From the NCBI RefSeq assembly GCF_003586445.1, contig NZ_CP030028.1, positions 2,246,501 through 2,310,500 of the forward strand: a stretch of 64,000 nucleotides of DNA, written 5' to 3'. A model generated the notes under the pieces. The model saw only the letters and a program-made list of their open reading frames with translations. It was not told where the DNA came from and did not search any database. This document shows positions 43,691 through 52,907 of this stretch, piece by piece. A program made the position numbers and the translations under genes. Position 1 is the first letter of the stretch; the number at the start of each line of letters is the position of its first letter. The DNA is from Bacillus sp. Y1 (GTDB lineage: Bacteria > Bacillota > Bacilli > Bacillales > Cytobacillaceae).

Positions 43691-43877
43691 TAAAACTTTA
43701 TTATGAATACGAACAATGCAGCTGATGTACTTATATTACTATTAATGCGTTCCTTAATCAATGGTAATCCTTCCCCATGCATCCTTAAACTTTCTCTTGA
43801 ATTTGTGTGAAATATAATTCTAAAGCCCCATCTAATAGAGTATGACTTGAAGTATTTTTAAAAATCCACGACATTTA
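43691..43877 (-). other. Possible decayed coding sequence, family unknown
   Basis: On the - strand one frame reads KNTSSHTLLDGALELYFTQIQEK and, after a shift, FKDAWGRITID, which look protein-like. Stops and shifts follow, and no start or known family can be given. Confidence 0.25.
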
Positions 43878-43931
43878 ATGGTTCATTTGTGCTACATTAA
43901 AGGGAAAATACTTTTCCTAAGAGGTACACCA

Positions 43932-45506
43932 GTGAATTCGGAATTAACCGCTTATATCACCCTTATTTCTACATCAAGTGTATTAAATTTGTATCTATTT
44001 TTTTACGTGTTTTTCAACCGTCACAAATATACGAATATCGCCAAGATGTTTCTTCTTTATACAGCAGCCACAACGATTTATTGTTTAGGTGCGGCATTCG
44101 GGATGATGGCTACGACAGTGGAACAGATAAAGTTTTGGACTGCCATTCAATATGTGGGCATGCCATTTTCTCCACCTTTGAGCTTATTGTTTACCATGCA
44201 GTTTTTGGGAATGAAAGTCACGCAAAAAAGGGTTATCGCTCTTCTTACGATTCCTTTTATTAGCATGGTGATGGTGGCTACCAATGATTGGCATCATCTT
44301 CATTACCGCGTGTTCGAAGTGGATCCTGTCCTTGGAGCTCCTTTTATTTATTTGGAAATCGGTAGATGGTATGTGGTTCATGGCATTTTCACATTCTCTT
44401 GCTTGTTTGCGGGATTTGTACTCATACTTGCCCATTGGAAGGAAACAGCAAAAGCCTATCGTCCTCAATTGATCGCTCTTATGTGCGGACAATTAGTGCC
44501 AATGATCACCGCTTTTGTTTATTTGATTGGATTAACACCTCCAGGGGTGGACCCCGTACCAATGGTCAGATGGCTTGCGACGCTCTTTTATTTATGGGCC
44601 ATAAGCTCCTCACGTCTGTTTACGATTATGCCCATTGCAAAAGATGAGATCTTTAATAGCATAAATGATGGGGTTATGGTGTTGGATGATTCCACTAGAT
44701 TAATAGAGTTTAACACAGCATGTAAAAAGATGTTTCCCCAATTGAATAAATCCATGTTTGGAACCGACCTTGAACAGATTTGGCAGGGACTGTCGGGAAC
44801 ATCTATTCCTTTTACACTAGACGCGACCGAGCTTCATCAGGAAATCCAGGTTACTACTGCAGAGAATACACAGCGAATCTATCAGGTACGAACCTCCTTG
44901 TTGCAGAATTCGAAAAATCACAAGGGATTATTGATTATTTTTTCCGAAATAACAGAGGTCAAGAGATTGCAGGTTCAGTTGGAGCACCAAGCGTATTATG
45001 ATGAACTCACACAAATTTATAATCGACGGGCGTTTTTCCAGAAAAGCGAACAGGATTTTGCAAAAGCAATGAAAGAATCGATGGTTTATACCGTTATCTT
45101 AATGGATATCGATTATTTTAAAAAAGTGAATGACACGTATGGACATCATGTGGGTGATCAATTACTGATTCATGTAGCAAAGGCTTGTCAAACCCAATTA
45201 CAGGATGGGGACATCTTTGCCCGATATGGCGGGGAGGAATTTGTTCTCTCGCTCAAAGGGCGGACAGCCATAGAAGGGGAAGTGTTAGCCAATAAGATCC
45301 GGGGCTATATAAAAGCTCACCCGTTACAATGGAACGAAGGAAGTATACCTGTTACGATCAGCATGGGAGTGGCTGAAGCAACGAATAAGATGGGGACGAC
45401 GCTGTATCAACTACTGAATCAAGCGGACAATGCCTTGTACTTGGCGAAAGAGAACGGACGCAATCGGGTTCAGGTTTATTTAGAACACTCACTTGCGCGA
45501 AATTGA
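43932..45506 (+). CDS. Membrane-bound diguanylate cyclase (7TM - PAS - GGDEF)
   Basis: About 525 residues from GTG 43932, which follows AAGAGGT; the open frame extends to 43878 but without a ribosome binding site. Seven hydrophobic helices (about 1-225) form a sensor like the 7TM region of some histidine kinases. They are followed by a PAS-like domain (NDGVMVLDDSTRLIEFN) and a GGDEF domain. The domain has YDELTQIYNRRAFF, LMDIDYFKKVNDTYGHHVGDQLL and the active-site RYGGEEF, so it should make cyclic-di-GMP. It lacks an obvious RxxD inhibitory site. Its terminator is split by the IS element. Confidence 0.9.
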   Translation: MNSELTAYITLISTSSVLNLYLFFYVFFNRHKYTNIAKMFLLYTAATTIYCLGAAFGMMATTVEQIKFWTAIQYVGMPFSPPLSLLFTMQFLGMKVTQKRVIALLTIPFISMVMVATNDWHHLHYRVFEVDPVLGAPFIYLEIGRWYVVHGIFTFSCLFAGFVLILAHWKETAKAYRPQLIALMCGQLVPMITAFVYLIGLTPPGVDPVPMVRWLATLFYLWAISSSRLFTIMPIAKDEIFNSINDGVMVLDDSTRLIEFNTACKKMFPQLNKSMFGTDLEQIWQGLSGTSIPFTLDATELHQEIQVTTAENTQRIYQVRTSLLQNSKNHKGLLIIFSEITEVKRLQVQLEHQAYYDELTQIYNRRAFFQKSEQDFAKAMKESMVYTVILMDIDYFKKVNDTYGHHVGDQLLIHVAKACQTQLQDGDIFARYGGEEFVLSLKGRTAIEGEVLANKIRGYIKAHPLQWNEGSIPVTISMGVAEATNKMGTTLYQLLNQADNALYLAKENGRNRVQVYLEHSLARN

Positions 45507-45551
45507 TAGTTAGGAAGAAGAAACTAATATAAAGTAATATACCTATTAGAG

Positions 45552-45564
45552 AAATGCCAGGTGA
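45552..45564 (+). terminator. Left arm of the cyclase terminator, cut by the IS
   Basis: AAATGCCAGGTGA pairs with TCACCAGGCATTT at 47021-47033, which is followed by a T-rich tract. Removing the IS and one copy of the CTC duplication leaves a 13-bp stem (one A-A mismatch) with an eight-base loop, a standard intrinsic terminator directly after the diguanylate cyclase gene. Confidence 0.8.
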
Positions 45565-45610
45565 ATATGTGCTCTGAAGTGACCCCTAAAAGTTAGACAC
45601 GGTTATTTTA

Positions 45611-46420
45611 TTAGGCAGCGTGGGTAAAATGAGTTCGGTATTGTACCGGACTCATTTTAAATTTTGCCTTAATCCGTTTCGTATTATAGTAATTGATATA
45701 TTTTTGTAATTCTATTTTAAAATGTTCTACACTCTCAAATTCCTCTATGTAGAGGAACTCAGATTTCATAATTCCAAAGAAATTCTCCATGACAGAGTTG
45801 TCATAACAGTTTCCTTTTCGAGACATACTTTGGACTATCTTTCTTGATTTAAGTGTGTGACGATATTGCTTCATCTGATAATGCCACCCTTGATCAGAAT
45901 GCATGAGTAGCTGGTGGTTTTCTGGTAAACGTTCAAATGCCTTCTCCAACATGTCTGAAACAAGTGAATAGGTTGGCCTGGAACCAACAGTATATGTGAT
46001 AAGCTCTCCATTAAATAAATCTAAAACAGGTGAGAAATAAAGTTTTTCGCCGAATAATTTAAATTCCGTAATGTCTGTCACCCATTTTTTATTTGGTGCA
46101 CTTGACGTAAAATTACGGTCTAAAATATTTGGCGCGATTTTACCCACTGTGCCTTTGTACGATTTATACTTTTTCATACGCACTAAGCATTTTAAACCAA
46201 GCTCTTTCATGATGCGCTGCACTTTTTTATGATTCACTTTTTGTCCTCGGTTCGCCAGCTCATCACGAATACGGCGATAGCCATAACGCCCTTTATGTTC
46301 TTCGTAGATTGCCTTTATTTCAGCTCTTAAATCAGTGTCTGGATCTGGACGATTCATACGTTTAACTAAATCATAATAAGTACTACGTGGAATGCCAGCG
46401 AGTTTTACAAGTGATTTCAC
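45611..46420 (-). CDS. IS3 family transposase OrfB (integrase core)
   Basis: 269 residues as drawn from a GTG at 46420. It is normally made as an OrfAB fusion by -1 frameshift, and the frame stays open upstream as KQDKAQVVYELRHKYPVKSLV. The rve integrase core has the DDE triad in WVTDITEF, LLMHSDQGWHYQ and NSVMENFFGIMKSE. The N-terminal HTH_21-type segment (DLRAEIKAIYEEHKGRYGYRRIRDEL) is present. Complete. Confidence 0.93.
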   Translation of the reverse strand: MKSLVKLAGIPRSTYYDLVKRMNRPDPDTDLRAEIKAIYEEHKGRYGYRRIRDELANRGQKVNHKKVQRIMKELGLKCLVRMKKYKSYKGTVGKIAPNILDRNFTSSAPNKKWVTDITEFKLFGEKLYFSPVLDLFNGELITYTVGSRPTYSLVSDMLEKAFERLPENHQLLMHSDQGWHYQMKQYRHTLKSRKIVQSMSRKGNCYDNSVMENFFGIMKSEFLYIEEFESVEHFKIELQKYINYYNTKRIKAKFKMSPVQYRTHFTHAA

Positions 46421-46446
46421 CGGATATTTATGCCTTAATTCATAGA

Positions 46447-46963
46447 CTACTTGTGCTTTGTCTTGTTTGGTGATTTTTCTTTGTTTTGAACTAAGGCATT
46501 CAACTTTTTTAAATACTCATTTTCTATTTCCAGTTGTTTTATACGTGCTTCAAGTGCTTCTCTAGATCCTTCAACTGGTGGTTGTTTTGAATGTTGATTG
46601 GATTCCTTTTTCATGGATGGACGCCCCTTTTTCTTTGATTGAAGGGCATCTAATCCTTGTGTTTCAAATAGTTTTCTCCAAACAGTAATCGTTGAAGGGG
46701 CAGGGATCTTAAAAATAGCTGCCGTATCGTTTAAGGACGTACCGTATTCAATCATGTAATTTAGTACGTCTAGTTTAAACTGTTGTGTGTAATTTTTACA
46801 AGACTTAACAAAAGCTTCAACATCATTATATTCGTATTGTTTGACCCATTTAAGGATTGCTTGATGATTAGTCTTTAATGATTTCGCTATTTCATGTGAA
46901 CTCTCCCTTCCACTTAAGTAACGTTTAACTGCTTGTAATCTATCTTCTGCAGTAAATTTAGCC
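46447..46963 (-). CDS. IS3 family transposase OrfA (helix-turn-helix)
   Basis: About 171 residues from ATG 46963 (MAKFTAEDRLQAVKRYLSG), preceded by GGAGGTGC; the open frame runs to 47004. Two helix-turn-helix units (SHEIAKSLKTNHQAILKWVKQYE and SLNDTAAIFKIPAPSTITVWRKLFE) bind the IS ends. A leucine-zipper-like helix (EALEARIKQLEIENEYLKKLNALVQ) follows. A GAAAAAT slip site near the end allows a -1 shift into OrfB. Confidence 0.92.
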
Positions 46964-47020
46964 ATAGAAAAACTGCACCTCCAATTGTTAGTAATGTCTA
47001 ACAATTGGGGTGCAGTTCAC

Positions 47021-47040
47021 TCACCAGGCATTTTTCTTTT
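47021..47040 (+). terminator. Right arm and T tract of the split cyclase terminator
   Basis: TCACCAGGCATTT followed by TTCTTTT. Alone it cannot form the hairpin; its partner arm lies 1.45 kb away at 45552-45564 on the other side of the IS. Confidence 0.8.
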
Positions 47041-47104
47041 TCCCAGTTGCTAAATATTTCATGTTAAAATATTCCTATAAACTAAAGTCTTTTGAGGAGT
47101 ACAT

Positions 47105-49810
47105 ATGCTAAAACCAAAACGCTCAATCAAACAGTTAAAAGAAACCGCGTCCCGGCAGTTTACCGATCGTGAGGAGCCGAGACGTTCGTATATCAATGCC
47201 TTCCGATCGTTAACCAACGAACAATACAAAATACTCGTCTATTATGGAGTCGGTGGGATAGGCAAGTCCAGATTACAAAAAGAATTACAACATATGACCA
47301 ACACGCTCGACAACACAGCCATTAAAGTCACGATCGATTTTCGCGAAGAAAAACACCGTGACCCGTCGGAAGCCCTAATTTGGTTGCGTCAGCAATTAAC
47401 ACAGGAGCATCATATAAAGTTTACGACCTTTGATTTGGCGTATGCGATTTATTGGAGCCGGATGAAATCGCAAATCACGATGAAGTCTGAGAAAAAGACG
47501 ATTCCCTTTTTAGAAGAAGGAAGCTTTGTCGCAGAACTAATTACCCAGCTTGAAAATCTTCCGGTGGTTCAATGGATTCCGAAGACGATCAAGCTCATTG
47601 ATGGCCTATCCAACTACCGGGACGTGATGCAATGGTGGAATGGAATCGGCAAAGAAATTCTAACCGACTTAAAGGAGATGCACCCAAAGGATATTGAAGA
47701 CATGCTTCTGGTATACTGGGCCGCAGATTTAATCAGCTGGCTGAAAAAAACAAACAGAAAAGCCGTATTCTTTTTCGATACATATGAAGCCCTATGGGAA
47801 AAGGATCGTTCCATCGGTTCCTTCCATGAAAGGGACGAGTGGATTAAGGAATTCATCTTGCAATTTGACGAGGTACTGGTCCTTAACGTCATTTGTGGAC
47901 GAGAAAAACTCGTTTGGGAAAAAAGTAATCCAGAGTGGAATTCAGTGATCGAACAGCATTTAATGGGGGAATTATCTCCAACCGACTGCAAAAGCTTCCT
48001 ACACTCCTGCCTGATTACAGACGAAGACATCCAAGAGGCGATTATCCAAGGTAGCGAAGGACTTCCCTACTATTTAGACTTAATGGTAGATACGTATCAA
48101 CTGATCTCAAGAAAACAAGTGCCTGAAGTCGCTGACTTTTCGAAACGTCCAGAAGAAGTGCTTCATCGCTTTTTAAAGTATTTGGATCGACCGGAAAAAG
48201 AAACACTGAAAATCTTATCGGTTCCAAGATTTTGGTCTGAAGATCTATTTGTGGAGCTAGTCACTGAATTTAAAACCTTTTATCCCGTGACCGCCTTTGC
48301 GGAGCTTTGTGAATTCTCCTTTATCCAAGAGCTAGAGCAGGACGGATCCTGGTCGATGCATAAGTTAATGAAACAAGGACTGTACCATCAAGTGGAGGAT
48401 CAAACACCAGCGTTGTTCCAGCAAGTCCATAGGTTTCTTCATACCTATTATTCTCGAAGACTTGAACATCAGGAGGAACTTCCAACCGCATATGTGGAGG
48501 CTCTTCATCACGGGGAAATCGTTCTCTCCACCAATGAATTAGTCGACTGGCTATCCAAGTATTCCGTTGTAATGACCAATAATGGGCATTGGAGCTCGTT
48601 AATCAAAGAATATGAGAGATTAGTGGAGGAATGTAGTGACTTTCAATTACAAACGTTTGTTCAACAAGGCCTATGTGAACTTTATTTATTAAACGGACAA
48701 TATGAGTTAGCGGAAAAGCGGGCGAATAGGGCCATTCAGCTTTTTCAAATACAGGGTGAAGGCCAGAAACAAATCGCCTATCTTCAGAAGAAGCTTGGAG
48801 ATTTGTACCGAAATACGAATAACTATGAAAAAGCCGTTCAATCATTTGTGAGTGCGATCCATGAAATAGAAAAAATCCAAGAGGATCCAATAGGGTTACA
48901 AGAGATCGCTTGGATGGCCACTCGACTAGGAAAAATCTATAAACTTCAATCCAAATACGAGCAAGCTCAGCAAGCGTATGAACTGGCATTAGACAAGTGT
49001 TTGAGGGTAGTGGAATGGGGTCAACCCTCAGCTGAACTATACGCCACCCTTGGGCAAGTGCACGAAAAATTAGGAGAGTTACAGAATGATGAATGGTCAC
49101 AGGGAGAAGCCGAGGATCTCAGCCATTTTTACCAATCCATCCAAGCGTACGAACAGGCGCTGTCATCAAAAGAGCTAAAGGATTATATCACCATCCGTGC
49201 GCACCATGGCTTAGCATATAAACGTCTTGCGGAGGCCATATCTAAGACAGATGAGAAACTAGCAAACTTTCATCAAGCAATTTCCATCTACAATGAAGTC
49301 ATCGAGAAGGCACCGGAATATGTGGATGGGTATGAAATGCGAGGACAAGCGTCAGTGGACCTGTTGGATCTTTATGCCGATCTAGATCAATTCAATAACG
49401 CCTATGAAAGCTTTCAACTCGCCGTGGAGTCTTTCGAAAAAGCACTAGAGCTTTCGGAAGTCCAGGGAAGTTCGAGAAACAGGCTCAGTTCTGCGTATCG
49501 CTCACTAGGGAGACTGTATAGAAAACAAAAGAACTACTCATTAGCCATTGAAGCATTCCAAACCTCACTGATCAAAAGTGATGAATTGTTCCAGCATTCC
49601 CCTGAATACATTTATGCCCACAACAGCCGAGGCAAGATCTATCGGGAAATGGGAGATTGTTATTTAGATATGAAGGAAGTGGATCTGGCAATTAGTTCCT
49701 ATGAAATGGGAATAGCATGCTTTAAGAAGCAAATAGAACATTCACCTGGATCCAAGACGGCGATGGCTAATATTGAAAAATTAGAGAAATTAATCAGATC
49801 TATTAAATAG
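47105..49810 (+). CDS. STAND-type NTPase with C-terminal tetratricopeptide repeats
   Basis: A 901-residue cytoplasmic protein. The N-terminal P-loop GVGGIGKS (48-55, K54), Walker B VFFFDTYEAL (D225) and sensor-like CGREKLVW (near 262) define a STAND/NACHT-like ATPase core. A winged-helix-like region follows (about 350-460). From about 500 to the end there are ten or more TPR-like helix pairs (IAYLQKKLGDLYRNTNNYEKAVQSF, YKLQSKYEQAQQAYELAL, YRKQKNYSLAIEAFQTSL). STAND-TPR proteins act as ligand-triggered switches and several are phage sensors, but no effector domain is fused here. GAGGAG precedes ATG 47105. The next gene starts 16 bp downstream. Confidence 0.85.
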   Translation: MLKPKRSIKQLKETASRQFTDREEPRRSYINAFRSLTNEQYKILVYYGVGGIGKSRLQKELQHMTNTLDNTAIKVTIDFREEKHRDPSEALIWLRQQLTQEHHIKFTTFDLAYAIYWSRMKSQITMKSEKKTIPFLEEGSFVAELITQLENLPVVQWIPKTIKLIDGLSNYRDVMQWWNGIGKEILTDLKEMHPKDIEDMLLVYWAADLISWLKKTNRKAVFFFDTYEALWEKDRSIGSFHERDEWIKEFILQFDEVLVLNVICGREKLVWEKSNPEWNSVIEQHLMGELSPTDCKSFLHSCLITDEDIQEAIIQGSEGLPYYLDLMVDTYQLISRKQVPEVADFSKRPEEVLHRFLKYLDRPEKETLKILSVPRFWSEDLFVELVTEFKTFYPVTAFAELCEFSFIQELEQDGSWSMHKLMKQGLYHQVEDQTPALFQQVHRFLHTYYSRRLEHQEELPTAYVEALHHGEIVLSTNELVDWLSKYSVVMTNNGHWSSLIKEYERLVEECSDFQLQTFVQQGLCELYLLNGQYELAEKRANRAIQLFQIQGEGQKQIAYLQKKLGDLYRNTNNYEKAVQSFVSAIHEIEKIQEDPIGLQEIAWMATRLGKIYKLQSKYEQAQQAYELALDKCLRVVEWGQPSAELYATLGQVHEKLGELQNDEWSQGEAEDLSHFYQSIQAYEQALSSKELKDYITIRAHHGLAYKRLAEAISKTDEKLANFHQAISIYNEVIEKAPEYVDGYEMRGQASVDLLDLYADLDQFNNAYESFQLAVESFEKALELSEVQGSSRNRLSSAYRSLGRLYRKQKNYSLAIEAFQTSLIKSDELFQHSPEYIYAHNSRGKIYREMGDCYLDMKEVDLAISSYEMGIACFKKQIEHSPGSKTAMANIEKLEKLIRSIK

Positions 49811-49825
49811 AAAAGAGGTGAGGGT

Positions 49826-50215
49826 ATGAACAACATTATTTTGTTCGATGGAGAATGTAACTTTTGTGATCATAGCGTTCAATTCATCATCAAAAGAGAT
49901 AAAAATGCCTTATACAAATTCACCTCGATACAAAGTGAAATCGGGCAAGAGATAAAAAGAAAGTACCAAGTGCCTGAACATATTGATAGCATAATTTTAG
50001 TAAAAGACGATAAGTGTTACTTTAAGTCTGCAGCAGCTCTTCGGATCAGCAAGCACTTATCAGGCGGTTGGAAGCTTTTATACGTACTTTCCATCATACC
50101 AAAACCCATACGTGACTATTTCTACGATATCCTTGCCAAGAATAGATACAAATGGTTCGGAAAAAAGGATAGTTGCATGCTACCGTCACCTGAAATAAGA
50201 AAACGCTTTTTATAG
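49826..50215 (+). CDS. DCC family thiol-disulfide oxidoreductase (DUF393)
   Basis: A 129-residue protein with the family-defining DGECNFC motif at 8-14 (C11 and C14, a CxxC redox pair), then VQFIIKRD, FTSIQSEIGQE and a C-terminal DYFYDILAKNRYKWFGK. Typical full length. The partner is unknown. It sits 16 bp after the STAND gene and 15 bp before the epimerase gene, so the three are probably one transcript. Confidence 0.88.
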   Translation: MNNIILFDGECNFCDHSVQFIIKRDKNALYKFTSIQSEIGQEIKRKYQVPEHIDSIILVKDDKCYFKSAAALRISKHLSGGWKLLYVLSIIPKPIRDYFYDILAKNRYKWFGKKDSCMLPSPEIRKRFL

Positions 50216-50229
50216 AAAGGGAGAGGCCT

Positions 50230-51114
50230 ATGAAAAAAGTGGTTATAGCCGGGGGAACTGGTTTTATCGGCGAATACTTTCAAAAGAAATTCAAAGACCA
50301 AGGATACGAGGTGAAAATTATCTCGAGGCAAAAACAGCATATTTCATGGGAAGACAAGGAAAACATTGTTGAAGCTCTAGAGGATGCTGAACTCTTAATT
50401 AACCTTGCAGGTAAATCAGTAAATTGCCGATACAACGAGGCAAACAGAAATAAGATCATGAACTCAAGGGTGAAGACTACAACGATCCTTGGAGAATCCA
50501 TTCAAGCGTGTACCAATCCACCTAAGACATGGGTAAACTCCAGTACAGCAACGATTTATCGACACGCAGAAGACCGCCCGATGACGGAAGCAAACGGAGA
50601 AATAGGTTCGGGTTTTTCGGTAGATGTCGCAACCAATTGGGAGAAAACTTTCTTCTCCTTTGACCTTCAGAACACGAGACAAGTCGCACTACGTATAGCC
50701 ATCGTTTTAGGGAAAGACGGTGGAGTCATTACTCCTTATAGAAATTTAGTTAAGTTCGGTCTAGGAGGGAACCAGGGGAACGGAAAGCAAATGTTCAGTT
50801 GGATTCACGTCGAAGACTTATTCCAAATTGTCCTATTTTTAAAGGATAGAAAAGATCTGAGCGGGGTGTTCAACTGTTCATCCCCAGCCCCTGTTAGCAA
50901 TTACGAGTTCATGAATACCCTCAGAAAGACTATGGGTGTCCCGTTTGGATTACCTAGTCCGAAATGGATGTTAGAAATCGGTTCTATACTCATCAAAACC
51001 GAAACGGAATTAGTGTTAAAAAGTCGTTGGGTGCTTCCTGATCGATTACAACATGAAGGCTATACATTTGTCTACCCAACCCTTGATAAAACCTTACAGG
51101 ACATTCTGAACTAA
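50230..51114 (+). CDS. TIGR01777 family sugar epimerase-like oxidoreductase
   Basis: A 294-residue Rossmann-fold protein of the YfcH/TIGR01777 group of extended short-chain dehydrogenases. The NAD(P)-binding GGTGFIG is at 8-14. NLAGKSVNCRY and SRVKTTTILGESI follow, then ALRIAIVLGKDGGV, SWIHVEDLFQIV and a C-terminal VLPDRLQHEGYTFVYPTLDKTL. The reaction is unknown in most members. GGGAGAGG precedes ATG 50230. DCC and TIGR01777 proteins often occur together in Bacilli. Confidence 0.9.
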   Translation: MKKVVIAGGTGFIGEYFQKKFKDQGYEVKIISRQKQHISWEDKENIVEALEDAELLINLAGKSVNCRYNEANRNKIMNSRVKTTTILGESIQACTNPPKTWVNSSTATIYRHAEDRPMTEANGEIGSGFSVDVATNWEKTFFSFDLQNTRQVALRIAIVLGKDGGVITPYRNLVKFGLGGNQGNGKQMFSWIHVEDLFQIVLFLKDRKDLSGVFNCSSPAPVSNYEFMNTLRKTMGVPFGLPSPKWMLEIGSILIKTETELVLKSRWVLPDRLQHEGYTFVYPTLDKTLQDILN

Positions 51115-51183
51115 GGAGAATGATGAAAGAGGAGTCGATTCCATGAGTAAAGGTTCCACACTCTCATTCAGCATAGGTGAGGC

Positions 51184-51762
51184 ATGAAAAAGTTACTGAT
51201 TGTCGGTTTAGTGATATTGGCAGCCATAGGACTCGGTAGTTGGGTTCTCACTTCTGATTTTGAATTCGGTAAGTTCGACGACTTTGAAGAAGCACTACAA
51301 AAAGGGATCCCAAATCAAATTAACCAGATCGTTCATAAGGAAAACTACGACGGTGTAACCATTGTTATGTATACGACATTTCCCGATCAAATGGAACTTC
51401 CCTTCACAGACTATGAGGCCCTCGCTGTTGCATTCTTTATAGGTAGCGACAAAGAAGGGTGGGAAAGCATTGGCCAACATGGATGGAGTCACTATGAGAA
51501 TGACAATATGACACTGTATAGTGAAGCTCTTCGTGACTACGACCATAAAGGCAATACCCTTCATAATTTTTACGTAGTGTTTGGAGAAATTAATAACCCC
51601 AATATTGTTAAAGTGGAAACAAAAACACATGAGGAAGAAACCTTTGAGGAAGCAAAAATTATTACGAGCAATGGATTACGATACTACTTCCAAATAGGAA
51701 GAGAAATGATTGTTAGAGGTCTATCTGGTAGTGGAGAGGTGTTAGACAGGCAAGGTGGATAA
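51184..51762 (+). CDS. Membrane-anchored hypothetical protein
   Basis: 192 residues. An N-terminal hydrophobic helix (MKKLLIVGLVILAAIGLGSWVL) serves as signal anchor, and the rest is a soluble extracellular domain (FPDQMELPFTDYEALAVAFFIGSDKEGW, GWSHYENDNMTLYSEALRDYDHKGN). No known motif. A 14-codon frame (ATG 51143, after GAGGAG) ends on it by ATGA overlap and could be a coupling leader peptide. It lies between the epimerase gene and the WYL regulator. Confidence 0.7.
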   Translation: MKKLLIVGLVILAAIGLGSWVLTSDFEFGKFDDFEEALQKGIPNQINQIVHKENYDGVTIVMYTTFPDQMELPFTDYEALAVAFFIGSDKEGWESIGQHGWSHYENDNMTLYSEALRDYDHKGNTLHNFYVVFGEINNPNIVKVETKTHEEETFEEAKIITSNGLRYYFQIGREMIVRGLSGSGEVLDRQGG

Positions 51763-51821
51763 GACCTAGGAGGTGGGACTTCTAACTAGAAAATATGTAA
51801 AGAGAGAAAAGGGGAATTTCC

Positions 51822-52823
51822 ATGCTTGAAGATACAACCGGTGTCCGTCTCCTCGCATTAAAAGAAATCTTTCTTCGAGATACGGATGAGGATCATCAGT
51901 TTTCCATCAAAGAGTTGGTGGAAAAATTACAAATAGAAATACCAGGATGTACGGCCAATGATAAAAAAGTAAAAGAATATATCGAAATCTTGAAGGATAC
52001 CGGGTTTGATATTATTGATAATGTCGAAAAGTTCGGGAAGAAATACTACAGTCACCAGGATCGGCTGTTTGAAAAATATCAATTAAGGCTGTTGATCGAT
52101 CCGATTCTGTCGGCCCGGTTTATCACTGAAGAAGAAAAGAAAAACATCGTGTCTAACGTGAAAAAATTGACGAGCAGTCATATCGCGAAATCTCTCCCCG
52201 ATCCAATCGTGTATCAGCAATCGATTAATCAAGATTACCAATTAGTCAAATTACATATTGATAAAATTCATGATGCTATTTTTGAAAGTAAACTGATTAC
52301 CTTCCAGTATGGAGACTTCGATATCTATAAAGCGTTTCAACTCCGTAAAGGTGGAGAGCTTTATCAAATCAAACCACTAGCACTCATTTGGGAATCCGAT
52401 TTTTATTACTTAATCGCTGAAGATACGAAATACAGTGAAGAAGATAATCCTCGAAACTACCGGTTGGATCGAATGAGAGATGTTGTGATTACCGAAAACA
52501 AGTTTGTGAAAAGTAGAAGAGACATTAGCAGCTATGTTCAGCAATCCTTTCATATGTTCGGTGGACAAGATGAATGGATCTCACTGCAATTCAACTTAAA
52601 TCGAGTCGCTCTCAATGGAGTCATTGATAAGTTTGGAGTGGATGCAGACATTAGAAAGGGAGAGGACAACACTTTTATTTTAAAAGCAAAAGCCAAGCTG
52701 AGCGAAGGGTTGAAGGGTTGGATTCTAGGTTGGGGCAGACATGTGAAGGTTCTATCACCACCTTCTCTTGTGGAGGATATGAAACAGGAGCTAGAGAAGA
52801 TGATGAGTGCGTATGAAAAGTAG
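51822..52823 (+). CDS. WYL domain transcriptional regulator
   Basis: A 333-residue regulator. An N-terminal winged helix-turn-helix (VRLLALKEIFLRDTDEDHQFSIKELVEKL ... DKKVKEYIEILKDTGFDI) is followed by a WYL domain (IFESKLITFQYGD, YQIKPLALIWESDFYYLIAED, NYRLDRM) and a C-terminal WCX-like module (ISLQFN ... GWGRHVKVLSPPSLVEDM). WYL proteins sense nucleic acid or other ligands and often control phage-defence or DNA-repair operons. It is 85 bp upstream of, and in line with, the AddB-like and AddA-like genes, so it probably regulates them. AGAAAAGGGG precedes ATG 51822. Confidence 0.9.
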   Translation: MLEDTTGVRLLALKEIFLRDTDEDHQFSIKELVEKLQIEIPGCTANDKKVKEYIEILKDTGFDIIDNVEKFGKKYYSHQDRLFEKYQLRLLIDPILSARFITEEEKKNIVSNVKKLTSSHIAKSLPDPIVYQQSINQDYQLVKLHIDKIHDAIFESKLITFQYGDFDIYKAFQLRKGGELYQIKPLALIWESDFYYLIAEDTKYSEEDNPRNYRLDRMRDVVITENKFVKSRRDISSYVQQSFHMFGGQDEWISLQFNLNRVALNGVIDKFGVDADIRKGEDNTFILKAKAKLSEGLKGWILGWGRHVKVLSPPSLVEDMKQELEKMMSAYEK

Positions 52824-52855
52824 GGTGGTCCAAAAATGGAACACCCCTTTGTTTA
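52824..52855 (+). terminator. Hairpin between WYL gene and nuclease gene (possible attenuator)
   Basis: GGGTGGTCC pairs with GGAACACCC around an AAAAAT loop, followed by CTTTG. The tail is weak, so some transcription could pass into the nuclease operon, giving different levels of regulator and effector. Confidence 0.5.
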
Positions 52856-52907
52856 TAATAGAAAAAAATAAGAAATCCTGTTTGGACGATAAAAAGGAGG
52901 ACCATTT

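Larger units (their letters stand above)
45575..47019 (-). mobile_element. IS3 family insertion sequence (IS150 group), apparently intact
   Basis: A 1445-bp element on the - strand with two overlapping transposase frames. Imperfect terminal inverted repeats match over about 27 bases: TGAAGTGACCCC...GTTAGACA at the left and TGAACTGCACCCC...GTTAGACA inward from the right. The 3-bp flanks are identical (CTC at 45572-45574 and 47020-47022), giving a target-site duplication. Both genes are open and the usual frameshift site is present, so it may still move. Confidence 0.9.

Noticed and set aside
45507..45574. The IS left flank as part of the element
   Set aside because: The matching CTC duplication and terminal inverted repeats place the boundary at 45575.
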